Origin: Acidiluteibacter ferrifornacis
Lineage (GTDB): Bacteria; Bacteroidota; Bacteroidia; Flavobacteriales_E; Vicingaceae
Assembly: GCF_009909615.1 (NCBI RefSeq)
Contig: NZ_WWNE01000005.1
Span: 310,334-374,333, forward strand
Direction: 5' to 3'
DNA: 64,000 bases
Numbering within the stretch: position 1 is the stretch's first letter; each line of letters begins with the position of its first letter. Positions 26,661 to 35,610 of the stretch are shown one piece after another. The notes under the pieces were generated by a model. The model saw nothing but the letters and a program-made list of their open reading frames with translations, had not been told where the DNA came from and made no database searches. A program made the position numbers and the translations under genes.

Positions 26661-27935
26661 TTATGGTTTAAAGGGAAGAAAGATGGTGAAAATGGATCCA
26701 TGAGGGGTATTGTTTTTAAGTTTAATCCAGCCTTTATGCAAGTGTACCATGGTTTTAGAATAATTCAAACCAAGACCATAACCTTTCACATCGTGTAAGT
26801 CTCCTTTAGTAACTCTATAAAATTTATCAAATATTTGTTTCTTGTCCTTATCTGAAATCCCGATTCCTTGGTCTTTAATTTCTAAGTAAATACCTTTTCT
26901 ATCCGAGTAGGTAATCAATTCAATTTTTGGATTTTCAGCAGAATACTTAATTGCATTGTCTAACAAATTAAACAATACATTTCCAATATGAAAAGCGTCC
27001 GCTATAATTATTGATGGTTTAGCATCGAATTGGGTAGTAAGGACACCATTTTTATCTTTTAAAATTAAATCAAAACTTCTTATGGTTTGAAGGCACAATT
27101 GATGAAGATCTACTTCCTTTTTTTCCAATTCTATGGAGCTATTCTCTAAAGATGCCATTTGAAGGACTTTTTCAACTTGTGTCTTTAACCGGTTGTTCTC
27201 TTCTTTTATAATTCTTGCATAGGTGTTTAATCGCTGTGGGTTTTCAATAATATCTGGACGAGTGAGCACGTCTGTACTTAAAGATATGGTAGAGATCGGA
27301 GTCTTTAACTCATGGGTCATATTGTTGATAAAGTCCGTTTTGATTTCATCAATCCTCTTCTGTTTGAGTATGACCCATATGGTGTAACTAAAGAACATCA
27401 TTACGATGAGCATGAAAATAGAAGAGTAGATCCAAATGTCAATTGCATCTATGATGTAAGAGCGCTTGTCTGGAAAATAAACCCCAAAATAGTGGGTACT
27501 TTCCTTCCAACGCTCATTTCTAGAAGCAAAATTGATAAAAGAGCGGTCATCATTCTCTAATGGGACATTTTTTCCAAAAACAATAGAGTCGGAAAAACAG
27601 TCATAAATTACATATTCGAAATCGGTTTTAATATTTCTACTTTCAAATTCCTTCGTAATGATACTTTCCAGTAAAAATGGGTGAAGAGTATCGTTTGTGC
27701 TGACAATAAAAAAGTTAGATCGAATTTGTTGTATGGGGGCATATAAATCTGAAGTGTCTTTGGTTAACTTTTGTACGGTTCTTGCCACATTGTTTAGTGC
27801 TACAAAAACCCGCTCGTTAAACTGTTTAGATTCTAAATCGAATGCTTTATTCACCCAGAATAATTGAAAAGAACCAACCCCTAATAAACTTACAGCGGCA
27901 AAAAGAATAACTAAACGAATGGTTTTTTGATTCAT
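26661..27935 (-). CDS. Sensor histidine kinase (RprX-like)
   Basis: Two membrane helices (about residues 7-27 and 168-190) flank a periplasmic sensor loop of about 140 residues with no recognised ligand domain. The cytoplasmic part has a HisKA dimerisation domain with the phosphoacceptor His in NNMTHELKTPISTIS (about 210). The HATPase domain follows, with the N box LFNLLDNAIKYS, G1 IKDQGIGIS and G2 GYGLGLNYSK. It phosphorylates the response regulator encoded immediately downstream. The signal is unknown. A divergent 76-residue gene starts 63 bases away on the other strand. Confidence 0.92.
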   Translation of the reverse strand: MNQKTIRLVILFAAVSLLGVGSFQLFWVNKAFDLESKQFNERVFVALNNVARTVQKLTKDTSDLYAPIQQIRSNFFIVSTNDTLHPFLLESIITKEFESRNIKTDFEYVIYDCFSDSIVFGKNVPLENDDRSFINFASRNERWKESTHYFGVYFPDKRSYIIDAIDIWIYSSIFMLIVMMFFSYTIWVILKQKRIDEIKTDFINNMTHELKTPISTISLSTDVLTRPDIIENPQRLNTYARIIKEENNRLKTQVEKVLQMASLENSSIELEKKEVDLHQLCLQTIRSFDLILKDKNGVLTTQFDAKPSIIIADAFHIGNVLFNLLDNAIKYSAENPKIELITYSDRKGIYLEIKDQGIGISDKDKKQIFDKFYRVTKGDLHDVKGYGLGLNYSKTMVHLHKGWIKLKNNTPHGSIFTIFLPFKP

Positions 27936-27997
27936 ATGGGTGTAAATTTAACGTCAAAATAGAAATTTAGAATCACCTTAACTTATAATTAACGTTT

Positions 27998-28228
27998 ATG
28001 GAATTTCCTCAGTACCGAAAATACAAAAATGGGAAGTCTTTTTTTAAAATAATGTCCATGGATAAGTTTATTGAAATTCAATTGATAGGCCACCAGTTTT
28101 TAAAGTATGAAATGGAAGCGAAGATACTTCCTGATCGAAACTATATTCATGATATGTTGCTTGATTATACACAGAATTGGGATTTGATTACTGCCGAGGA
28201 ATTTGATAAGGTGAATAACAAAGTTTAA
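27998..28228 (+). CDS. Conserved hypothetical protein, 76 aa
   Basis: A small soluble protein without signal or membrane segment. Features are an aromatic, basic start (EFPQYRKYKNGKSFFKI), a central EIQLIGHQFLKYEMEAK and an acidic C-terminus (DLITAEEFDKV). Short proteins of this pattern next to porQ/cmk or two-component genes occur in other Flavobacteriales, as far as I recall, and none has a known function. It reads toward porQ, 50 bases before that start, and so could share its transcript. An XRE or toxin fold is not evident. Confidence 0.65.
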   Translation: MEFPQYRKYKNGKSFFKIMSMDKFIEIQLIGHQFLKYEMEAKILPDRNYIHDMLLDYTQNWDLITAEEFDKVNNKV

Positions 28229-28278
28229 TTTCTAACAATAAAAATTGCACTTTTGCGTAATTAGACAAATTATCTTCT

Positions 28279-29319
28279 ATGAACCACCTCAAACTGTTGA
28301 CCCTATCACTCGTTTTATTAATATCACCTTTCATCAATGCTCAAAATGGTGGTACAGATACCTATGAATTTCTTGACCTGACATATTCTGCGAGAGTTGC
28401 AGCTATTGGAGGAAGTGGAATTGCAGTGAAAGACAATGACCCCAATTTAGCCTTACAAAACCCCGCTTTGCTAAATAAAGAAATGGATAACCAATTGACA
28501 TTAAACTATACTAACTACTTTACCGATATTAATTACGGATATACTTCCTTTACCAAACATTATGATTCTGTCGGAACATTTAACCTTGGTATGCGATATG
28601 TGAATTATGGAGAATTTGAAGAAAGAGACGCAGGAGGGAATAAATTGGGAACCTTTAAAGCGGGTGAATATGCAATTGTAATGGGGTATGGAAGGGAACT
28701 GAACCAATATTTTAGTGTTGGAGCTAACTTGAATACCATTATCTCTTCATTGTACGATTACAATTCATTTGGAATGACAGTTGATTTAGGAGGTACCTAT
28801 TATAAAAAAGAAAGTGGTTTTACAGCCAGTTTAGTATTAAAGAATATGGGAGCTCAATTTACTACCTATGATAATGACAATAGAGAACCGATACCTTTTG
28901 AAATTCAAGCAGGTATTTCTAAACGTCTCAAAAATGTACCTTTAAGGTTCTCCTTGATTGCTCATAGCCTAGAAACTCCTGACCTAACTTATAAGAATCA
29001 AATTGATTCTGGCAATTCTTTGTTAGGTGACACCGAGGAAGAAAAGGATAAGGATGGCTTTTTTGAGAATGTAGCGCGTCACTCCATTGTCTCCTTAGAA
29101 TTTATTCCTTCTGAAAATTTTAATATTCGATTTGGCTATAATTATCAAAGAAGAAGAGAGTTGTTAGTAGAGGAAAAGACTGGTTTAGTTGGCTTTAGCT
29201 TTGGTTTTGGCTTGAGAATTTCCAAATTTCATCTAAGCTATGGTCGAGCGGCCTATCATCAAGCAGGAGCAACCAATACATTTTCTGTGGTAACACGCAT
29301 CTCAGATTTTTACAATTAG
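28279..29319 (+). CDS. porQ: Type IX secretion system protein PorQ
   Basis: The 346-residue protein has a signal peptide (about residues 1-21, ending FINAQ) and a beta-barrel body starting TYEFLDLTYSARVAAIGGSG, the PorQ/PorV-like signature. DPNLALQNPALLN follows. Repeating strands end in FSVVTRISDFYN. In Porphyromonas and Flavobacterium, PorQ is an outer-membrane part of the attachment complex of the type IX secretion system. This fits the two T9SS-sorted proteases in this window. It is followed 14 bases later by cmk, a gene pair conserved in Bacteroidota. Confidence 0.85.
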   Translation: MNHLKLLTLSLVLLISPFINAQNGGTDTYEFLDLTYSARVAAIGGSGIAVKDNDPNLALQNPALLNKEMDNQLTLNYTNYFTDINYGYTSFTKHYDSVGTFNLGMRYVNYGEFEERDAGGNKLGTFKAGEYAIVMGYGRELNQYFSVGANLNTIISSLYDYNSFGMTVDLGGTYYKKESGFTASLVLKNMGAQFTTYDNDNREPIPFEIQAGISKRLKNVPLRFSLIAHSLETPDLTYKNQIDSGNSLLGDTEEEKDKDGFFENVARHSIVSLEFIPSENFNIRFGYNYQRRRELLVEEKTGLVGFSFGFGLRISKFHLSYGRAAYHQAGATNTFSVVTRISDFYN

Positions 29320-29333
29320 TGTAATTTAGCTGC

Positions 29334-30020
29334 ATGTCAAAAATTGTGATAGCCATTGATGGTTTCTCCTCATGCGGTAAAAGTACCTTAGCTAAGAACC
29401 TTGCTAAAAAATTATCCTACGCGTTTATAGATACCGGAGCAATGTACCGTGCGGTAACATTGTATTTCTTGAGAAAAGGGATTACAGACTTTAAAGGACT
29501 TTCTCGTCAAAGAGTAATCGATCTTTTGAAAGAAATAAATATTGATTTTCGATTTAATGAATCTAAACAGTTTTCAGATACTTATTTAAATGGTGAGAAT
29601 GTAGAAGATGAAATTAGAAGCACTGCAGTAAATAATGCTGTAAGTGCATTGAGCCAAGTTTCAGAAGTTCGTGCTCAAATGGTAGCGCTTCAACAGCAAT
29701 TAGGTGCTAAGAAAGGAGTGGTGTTGGATGGACGTGATGTAGGAACTGTTGTTTTTCCAGATGCAGAATTGAAACTGTTTATGACTGCAGATCCTGTGGT
29801 TCGTGCTCAACGAAGATTTGATGAATTGCAGTCTAAAGGTGTTGAAATTTCCCTAGAGGAAGTCAAAACCAACTTAGAACAACGAGACTATAATGATACC
29901 CATAGAAAAGAGCATCCCCTGGTAAAGGCAGATGATGCCATCATACTCGATAACACCAACATCAACAGAGAAGAGCAGTTGCAATTGGCCTTAGATTTAG
30001 CCTTGGAGAGAATTGGGTAA
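29334..30020 (+). CDS. cmk: (d)CMP kinase
   Basis: It phosphorylates CMP and dCMP with ATP in pyrimidine salvage and supply. The P-loop is DGFSSCGKSTLAKNLA (residues 8-23, the Bacteroidota variant). IDTGAMYRAVTLYFLR binds the nucleoside. GVVLDGRDVGTVVFPDAELKLF and the lid region QRDYNDTHRKEHPLVKADDA follow. Length 228 is standard. It is in operon-like spacing behind porQ. Confidence 0.95.
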   Translation: MSKIVIAIDGFSSCGKSTLAKNLAKKLSYAFIDTGAMYRAVTLYFLRKGITDFKGLSRQRVIDLLKEINIDFRFNESKQFSDTYLNGENVEDEIRSTAVNNAVSALSQVSEVRAQMVALQQQLGAKKGVVLDGRDVGTVVFPDAELKLFMTADPVVRAQRRFDELQSKGVEISLEEVKTNLEQRDYNDTHRKEHPLVKADDAIILDNTNINREEQLQLALDLALERIG

Positions 30021-30102
30021 GGGGAGAATATTTTATTTATATATTAGAAAAATCAGCATTACGGAATATATTATTTTTTGTAATGCCTTAGTTTTTTTCA
30101 AG

Positions 30103-31326
30103 CTATTTTAACATCTCTTTCAGTACACTTTCCATGGATTTACTCTCAGGAAAATAAGTCAGAATTTTAGAAATAACTGCGTCAATCATCGTGTCGGGGC
30201 ATGAAGCACCGCTTGTCAATATCACTTTTGTAGGATTGTTTTTTGGTAAAAAGTTTTCCGTATTTCTTAATTCTTGGTGGTGATAATTGAAATGCTGAAT
30301 GCGTGATTCATCTAGAATCTCATCAGCTGACGAAATGAAGTAAGTTGGCAATTTGGCTTCGCACAGTTCTACAATATGGGAAGTGTTAGAGCTGTTGTAA
30401 CCACCCACAACGATTGCTAAATCAGCGTCAGCTTCTAATAAGCCATAAGTCGCTTGCTGATTATCATTGGTGGCGTAGCATAACGTATCTCTGGTGTCTG
30501 CAAAATGATTCTTTAAGTTATCAGCGCCATATTTCTCCAACATCACTTGTTTGAAATAATCTGCTATTTCTTGAGTTTCACTAGCAAGCATAGTGGTTTG
30601 ATTGACAACACCAACTCGTTCCAAGTGTTTTTCTATATCGAAATCAGCAGAGTACATTCCTTCAAAACGCTCGAAAAATACCGAGGCCTCTCTTTTTCCT
30701 AAAATAATGTCACCAATAATACGTGCTTCAACAATGTCTTTTATAATAATAGATGGCGCACTTGCATTACTGTGAGAGAAAGTAGCACGAGTTTCTTCAT
30801 GTTTGTGTTTGCCATGAATTAAAACCGTGTAATTATCTTGTCCTAGTTTATCGGATTGTTTCCATACTTTATTCACGAAAGGGCAAGTCGTATTGTATTT
30901 CTGAGTTTCAATGTTTTTGTCCTTTAGTAATTGTTCAATTTCTAAAGTCGTTCCAAAAGCAGGGATTATAACGATATCATCCGATTTTAGATCATCCCAC
31001 TCTATAAAGTGATTGCCTTCAGTGTCCATAATAAAGTCGATTCCTTTCGATTGTAAGTCAGCATTTACTATTGGATTGTGGATCATTTGCGACAATAATA
31101 AAATGCGTTTCCCAGGATTTTCTTCAACTGCTTTATATGCAATTTCTATGGCATTTTCCACTCCATAGCAAAAACCAAAATGTCGTGCAATGTAAAATTG
31201 AACAGGTCCGAAATCGAGCAAAGTAGGGGTAAAGTCCTTTTTGCGAGGGTCGCTTATTTTTCGTGCTTCTTTGATAGAACCGATGAATGAACTTCGGTAA
31301 TAGGTAGGGATATCGAACTGCTTCAT
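30103..31326 (-). CDS. ispH: 4-hydroxy-3-methylbut-2-enyl diphosphate reductase
   Basis: This Fe-S enzyme makes IPP and DMAPP in the last step of the MEP isoprenoid pathway. The three cluster cysteines are visible: ARHFGFCYGVENAI, YNTTCPFVNKVWKQS and TSGASCPDTMIDAV. ALSHSN-type and GVVNQTTMLASETQEIADYF segments also fit the family. At 407 residues it is the long form with an N-terminal extension (about 45 residues before VQFYIARHFGF) and inserts, as in many Bacteroidota and plants. A structured candidate RNA with its own terminator lies between this start and yebC, on the same strand. Confidence 0.93.
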   Translation of the reverse strand: MKQFDIPTYYRSSFIGSIKEARKISDPRKKDFTPTLLDFGPVQFYIARHFGFCYGVENAIEIAYKAVEENPGKRILLLSQMIHNPIVNADLQSKGIDFIMDTEGNHFIEWDDLKSDDIVIIPAFGTTLEIEQLLKDKNIETQKYNTTCPFVNKVWKQSDKLGQDNYTVLIHGKHKHEETRATFSHSNASAPSIIIKDIVEARIIGDIILGKREASVFFERFEGMYSADFDIEKHLERVGVVNQTTMLASETQEIADYFKQVMLEKYGADNLKNHFADTRDTLCYATNDNQQATYGLLEADADLAIVVGGYNSSNTSHIVELCEAKLPTYFISSADEILDESRIQHFNYHHQELRNTENFLPKNNPTKVILTSGASCPDTMIDAVISKILTYFPESKSMESVLKEMLK

Positions 31327-31382
31327 AATACTGTTTTGCAGTTCAAAATTAAGGATAAGATCATTGAAAAAGGGGTAGGGAT

Positions 31383-31454
31383 AAAAAAAATCACCTGGCG
31401 ACCAAACCAGGTGACAAATTGGTTAAAACCTAATACAAATTAACCAAAAACTCT
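31383..31454 (-). ncRNA. Candidate small structured RNA upstream of ispH, about 70 nt
   Basis: On the minus strand a promoter element TATTTTTG (plus 31459-31466) is followed by a first hairpin: TTGGTTAA/TTAACCAA at 31419-31426 and 31440-31447 with a 13-base loop. A second, perfect GC-richer hairpin follows (TCACCTGG/CCAGGTGA, 31391-31398 and 31407-31414), then eight T (31383-31390). There is no coding gene on this strand upstream for the terminator to serve. The transcript is therefore either a free small RNA or an attenuated ispH leader; ispH starts 57 bases further. The rest of the 31327-31667 gap shows nothing I can support. Confidence 0.5.
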
Positions 31455-31458
31455 AGCG

Positions 31459-31466
31459 CAAAAATA
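31459..31466 (-). promoter_or_regulatory. -7 promoter element of the candidate RNA
   Basis: TATTTTTG on the minus strand fits the Bacteroidota -7 consensus TAnnTTTG. A TTG lies 22 bases upstream (one more than the usual 19-21). Transcription would start about 6 bases downstream, near 31453. Confidence 0.45.
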
Positions 31467-31667
31467 GACTAATATTCCCATTGGCATGCAAGAACTTTAT
31501 AAATGGTAGGTATAATTACATAAGTGGCGACAACATCTCTCAGAGAAGACTTTTTAATCTATTTATTTTATCCTTATAACATTTATAAGATAATTTTATG
31601 CTGGGACTATTTCAATAAAACGATAGAATGGTTTAATTTGCACAACTTAAAAATACATTGATAAATC

Positions 31668-32378
31668 ATGGGAAGAGCGTTTGAATATAGAAGAGCAGCC
31701 AAAGAAAAAAGATGGGATAAGATGTCCAAAGTTTTTCCAAAGTTGGCGAAGGCCATTACTTTAGCAGCGAAAGAAGGTGGAATGGATCCTGAAATGAATG
31801 CCAAATTAAGAACGGCTATTCAAAATGCGAAAGGGGAAAACATGCCTAAAGATAACATTGAAAATGCTATCAAAAGGGCAGAAGCAAAAGATGCTGAGAA
31901 CTACGTTGAAGTCAATTATGAAGGAAAAGGGCCTCATGGAGTGTTAGTATTTGTAGAATGTGCAACAGACAATACCACTCGAACCGTTGCGAATATAAAA
32001 TCATACTTCAACAAGGCTGGTGGGAGTATTGTACCGACAGGTTCTTTAGAATTTATGTTTAAAAGAAGAGCAGTTTTTGAATTTGAGATTCCTGAAGGTG
32101 TTGATGTTCAAGAATTAGAATTAGAGCTAATTGATGCAGGACTTGAAGAAATTGAAGTAGATGGCACAACGGCCTATGCATATGCCGATTGGACTGACTT
32201 TGGAACTTTAAGCCAGGCATTGGAAGACCAAAAAATCGAGTTGACAAAATCTAACTTACAACGTTTCCCAACTACACCTGTAGAGTTTACAGATGAACAA
32301 ATGTTAGATATTGAGAAAATGATGGATAAAATTGAGGATGATGATGACACTCAGGCAGTTTATACCAATATTGCTTAA
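31668..32378 (+). CDS. YebC/PmpR-family protein
   Basis: The 236-residue protein is a full YebC-family member: [20 protein letters not shown] at the start, [52 protein letters not shown] and [14 protein letters not shown]. Family members bind DNA as regulators in some species, and recent work on YebC-type proteins points to a role in translation of proline stretches; which applies here cannot be told. Cytoplasmic. It is a single-gene unit ended by a clear terminator. Confidence 0.93.
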   Translation: MGRAFEYRRAAKEKRWDKMSKVFPKLAKAITLAAKEGGMDPEMNAKLRTAIQNAKGENMPKDNIENAIKRAEAKDAENYVEVNYEGKGPHGVLVFVECATDNTTRTVANIKSYFNKAGGSIVPTGSLEFMFKRRAVFEFEIPEGVDVQELELELIDAGLEEIEVDGTTAYAYADWTDFGTLSQALEDQKIELTKSNLQRFPTTPVEFTDEQMLDIEKMMDKIEDDDDTQAVYTNIA

Positions 32379-32400
32379 TAAACAGATTCAATAGAATGTG

Positions 32401-32431
32401 AGCCGTTTGAATTTTTAAACGGCTTTTTTTT
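32401..32431 (+). terminator. Rho-independent terminator after yebC-like gene
   Basis: AGCCGTTT (32401-32408) pairs with AAACGGCT (32417-32424) around an AT-rich loop, followed by a run of T to 32431. Confidence 0.9.
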
Positions 32432-32486
32432 ATACAAACGATAAGGTTCCAATGAAGAAAATTCAATAATATTTATATGGATTCAG

Positions 32487-33443
32487 TTAGACATGCTCGC
32501 TCTCTGAATCTAAAATCTGTCTGACTGCCTTATCGTAGGCTTCTATTGTATTTGCCTTCTTAATCAACTTCACTACTTTTTTTTGGTTCTGAAAAGTGGT
32601 TGCGAAGTATTCCCAATAGTGAAGCATTTTTAAAGTGATGTGTTTAGCTCCTGATAAAGTTTGTTCAAACTCGGAGAATAAAGTATCATGAAACTTACTA
32701 AACACTTCAATTCGATTATTGGGATATTCTGTGCTATCATTTTTAATCATTTGGGGTAAAAATGGATCAGCAATTAACCCTCTACCAATCATCCAATTCG
32801 AAATGTTTGGAAATCGTTTTTTCAGAGCTCTATAACTTTCCACTGTGGTGATGTCTCCATTGTAATAAAGCGTGTGCTTACTGTGATCGATACAACGCTG
32901 AAAACCATCCAAGTCGACACCACCTTTATACAACTGTTTGCCAATTCGAGCATGAATTGCCACGTTTTTGATTGGATATTTTTCCAAAACAGGAAAAACA
33001 TCCAAAATTTCAAGGTTATGCTCGTAGCCCATTCGCATTTTCATAGAAACAATAATATCCGTTTCATTATGAACACGCTCTAGAATTCCATCTATTCTTT
33101 TTGCGTCGCTAATTAATCCTGATCCCATGCAACGATTAATCACCATTGGATAAGGACAACCCAAATTCCAATTCAATTCTTTGTAGCCCAATGACTGTAC
33201 ATATTTTGCGACGAAGATAAATTCATCAGCATCATTGGTCATTATTTGAGGAATGACGGTTAAAGTATCGTTATTTTTAGGCAAAATATCTCTCTCGTAT
33301 ACAGGCTTTATCTCTAACTTTCCATTCAGTCTGATGTATGGGGAATAAAAAGTATCTATTCCACCAAAGTATTTTTGAAAGGCATTGCGAAAGCGAAAAT
33401 CAGTGAAGCCTTGTAGTGGAGAAGATAGTAGGTTTGGTGCCAT
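32487..33443 (-). CDS. tRNA-dihydrouridine synthase family protein
   Basis: This FMN-dependent TIM-barrel enzyme reduces uridine to dihydrouridine in tRNA loops. Key segments are SSPLQGFTDFRFRNAFQKYF, the catalytic-loop region LNWNLGCPYPMVINRCMGSG (candidate catalytic Cys in GCP), IVSMKMRMGY, VAIHARIGKQLYKGGVDLDG (phosphate and tRNA binding), YYNGDIT and MIGRGLIADPFL. Length 318 is normal. Which tRNA position it serves (DusA, B or C type) is not clear from sequence. It is followed downstream by the yebC terminator and converges on that gene. Confidence 0.9.
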   Translation of the reverse strand: MAPNLLSSPLQGFTDFRFRNAFQKYFGGIDTFYSPYIRLNGKLEIKPVYERDILPKNNDTLTVIPQIMTNDADEFIFVAKYVQSLGYKELNWNLGCPYPMVINRCMGSGLISDAKRIDGILERVHNETDIIVSMKMRMGYEHNLEILDVFPVLEKYPIKNVAIHARIGKQLYKGGVDLDGFQRCIDHSKHTLYYNGDITTVESYRALKKRFPNISNWMIGRGLIADPFLPQMIKNDSTEYPNNRIEVFSKFHDTLFSEFEQTLSGAKHITLKMLHYWEYFATTFQNQKKVVKLIKKANTIEAYDKAVRQILDSESEHV

Positions 33444-33485
33444 TGGAAACCAAAATTAGAGAAAGTGATTGGGTTTTTTCGTCCA

Positions 33486-34349
33486 TTATGGCTTCAAATA
33501 ATCTAATGTATTGACCATTTCAAATTTGGGGCTTCGTTGAATAAACTCCCTAAGCATGGCAGTATGCGCTGAACCCATTAATATTAAAACTCTGTCTTCT
33601 TTGTTCATTTTGATACGGTTCAAATTAGAGTATATTTTCATGTTTCTAAGGTAGAATTGAGCAGCTTGTTCTGCTCCTTGAAATCCACTGTCAATTCCTA
33701 CATATAGAAGTTTATCAGCATTGGTATTGAGTGAATAATCTAGCATCACGGGGTCATTGATTAACCTCAATTTCTCAATTAGGGATAATTCATCAAAATG
33801 ATCGTTTAAGTCGGCGATTTCAGGATAATGTTTAAATGGTTCATTGGTTAGTTCTAAATAGGTCTCTCGATCAATGGAATTTTCAAGTTCAGGACTATTT
33901 TCTATAAAATCTCCTAAACTGTAATTGTATCCCATATGATTATCAATACCAAATACTTGTTTCAAACCGTTCATATGAGCTACATCAAACCCAACCATAC
34001 TAAGTTCTCCATAATTCGTATTTAGAATTTCTGGTTGTTTTATATAGGCTTGATATGCTGTATTTATCTCTTGATGATATTCAGGGATGTATTCCAGACA
34101 AACTATAGTAGGTTTAAATCGAGCGAGTAATTTAGAGAGTTCACGTATTTCTTGTTGCTTTTCGGCATCATTTTCATCAAATTCAACAGAAGTAGCATCT
34201 GAAGTGAACCCAAAATGAAAGCTTCCAACATTTAAAACTTGAATTTTGTTAGGAGAAGGTGAGGCAGTTGTTTTCTTTGGTTGTTGAAACGGGGTGGATT
34301 CTGTACACCCCCAGAAGACTATTGATAAGATAATGAGTATTTTCTTCAT
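33486..34349 (-). CDS. DUF5694-family lipoprotein
   Basis: The 287-residue protein begins MKKILIILSIVFWGCTESTP, with lipobox FWGC, so it is probably lipid-anchored through Cys15. A linker rich in Pro, Ser and Thr follows. The main domain (about residues 36-285) matches DUF5694, with VLNVGSFHFGF, KPTIVCLEYIPEYHQEINTAY and LILMGSAHTAMLREF. The FH...E...GSAHT arrangement loosely recalls the TraB/ChaN-like fold, in which His and Glu may bind metal; this is inference. Function not established. Single gene, leftward. Confidence 0.75.
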   Translation of the reverse strand: MKKILIILSIVFWGCTESTPFQQPKKTTASPSPNKIQVLNVGSFHFGFTSDATSVEFDENDAEKQQEIRELSKLLARFKPTIVCLEYIPEYHQEINTAYQAYIKQPEILNTNYGELSMVGFDVAHMNGLKQVFGIDNHMGYNYSLGDFIENSPELENSIDRETYLELTNEPFKHYPEIADLNDHFDELSLIEKLRLINDPVMLDYSLNTNADKLLYVGIDSGFQGAEQAAQFYLRNMKIYSNLNRIKMNKEDRVLILMGSAHTAMLREFIQRSPKFEMVNTLDYLKP

Positions 34350-34484
34350 AGGTTCCTATGGTATAAGTGAATAATATTTTGGAGCAGAAATATAATTGTT
34401 ATTTACAAAATAGCACGAATTAATTATAGCAAATAGGAAGTAGTTATCATCAACTTAAAGGGGGCATTTCTAAATTGATCGCAC

Positions 34485-34514
34485 AAAAAAACCGTCTCCC
34501 TAAAAGGAAGACGG
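34485..34514 (-). terminator. Rho-independent terminator after the FKBP gene
   Basis: CCGTCTCCC (34492-34500) pairs with GGAAGACGG (34506-34514) with one mismatch; on the minus strand seven T follow. Confidence 0.85.
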
Positions 34515-34542
34515 CCATTTACACTATAAAATACTACCAGAA

Positions 34543-34971
34543 TTAACCGATAGAAACTACTTCGATATCAAATACTAAATCCTTACCTGCTAATGGGTGG
34601 TTTGCATCTAGTTTAATATGATCATCAGCTACTTCAACAATTGTAACTGGCATTTGTGTACCATCTTGTTGTCCTGCCGATAGAGTCATACCTACTTCTG
34701 GTTTAATCTCAGCTGGAAGCTGATCTTTAGGAACCGACATAACCATGTCTTCTCTAGGTTCTCCATATGCCTCAGCACATGGAATATTTGCTACCGTAGA
34801 TTCACCAGCTGCTAAACCGATTACTGCTTTATCAAACCCTTGAATTAATTGACCTGACCCAACAGTAAATTCTAATGGCTCTCTTTCTCTCGAGCTATCG
34901 AAAACTGTTTCGTCTGTTAATTTTCCTGTGTAATGTACTTTAATCTTGTCGCCTTCTTTTACTTTTGACAT
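34543..34971 (-). CDS. FKBP-type peptidyl-prolyl isomerase, SlyD-like
   Basis: The 142-residue protein has the split FKBP fold with an inserted flap (IF) domain as in SlyD. VKEGDKIKVHYTGKLTDETVFDSS and EFTVGSGQLIQGFDKAVIGL form the catalytic half. The insert is at about residues 70-125 (AYGEPREDMVMSVPKDQLP). DANHPLAGKDLVFDIEVVSI closes the fold. It catalyses proline isomerisation and chaperones folding in the cytoplasm (no signal). The His-rich metal-binding tail of E. coli SlyD is absent. Single gene with its own terminator. Confidence 0.93.
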   Translation of the reverse strand: MSKVKEGDKIKVHYTGKLTDETVFDSSREREPLEFTVGSGQLIQGFDKAVIGLAAGESTVANIPCAEAYGEPREDMVMSVPKDQLPAEIKPEVGMTLSAGQQDGTQMPVTIVEVADDHIKLDANHPLAGKDLVFDIEVVSIG

Positions 34972-35096
34972 ATGCTTGTTTTTATTCTAAACTCCTTGAT
35001 TTTTATCAAGTTTTTTGCAAATTTAACAGTAATATAAAAGCCTACCTAATTATATTGGGGTAACTTTCTTAAATAAATATAAATAATAGTCTTTAC

Positions 35097-35609
35097 ATGA
35101 TGGATCTCAATAAAATAATCAAAAGTGCACAATCTTCTAATTTTGGATTGTGGAAATTTAATTTCATTCTTCACAGGGTTATCCCATTTAATAAACCGCA
35201 CAATTTAAAAGTAGTGCACATCGATTCCAACAAAGTTGTGGTCAATATTCCCTACAAAAAATCTAATTTAAATCACATAAAAGGATTGCATGCATGTGTA
35301 CAGGCCACCGCTGCAGAGTATGCTTCCGGCTTATTGCTGTTATCTCGTTTGGGGTTTAAAGACTATAGAATCATTATGGAAGGTATGGAGTTAAGTTATT
35401 TATTTCAAGGCAAAATGGATGCAGAAGCAACTTTTGAGATTAAAGAAGAAACACTTCAAAATGAAATAATGACACCTTTGAAAAAAGGAGAAGTTATCTA
35501 TTATAAATGTCATATTTCTGTAAAGGATAAAAAAGGGAATGAATTGTGTATTGCTAAAACAAATTGGCAATTGAAGCCTTGGAATAAAGTAAAAACAAAA
35601 ATGAATTAA
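35097..35609 (+). CDS. DUF4442 hotdog-fold protein
   Basis: The 170-residue protein matches DUF4442, a hotdog-fold family related to acyl-CoA thioesterases. Visible parts are the N-terminal basic helix, VNIPYKKSNLNHIKGLHACV (with the NHxxxxH-type turn), the helix ATAAEYASGLLLLSRLG and strands LSYLFQGKMDAEATFEIK. Catalytic activity is not established for the family. The start could be either of two adjacent ATGs (35097 or 35100). The next gene (DUF2911) starts one base after its stop, so the two are probably co-transcribed. Confidence 0.8.
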   Translation: MMDLNKIIKSAQSSNFGLWKFNFILHRVIPFNKPHNLKVVHIDSNKVVVNIPYKKSNLNHIKGLHACVQATAAEYASGLLLLSRLGFKDYRIIMEGMELSYLFQGKMDAEATFEIKEETLQNEIMTPLKKGEVIYYKCHISVKDKKGNELCIAKTNWQLKPWNKVKTKMN

Positions 35610-35610
35610 A

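Noticed and set aside
26648-26701. Longer start for the response regulator
   Set aside because: It would overlap the kinase gene by about 40 bases; the internal ATG has a good ribosome site directly after the kinase stop.
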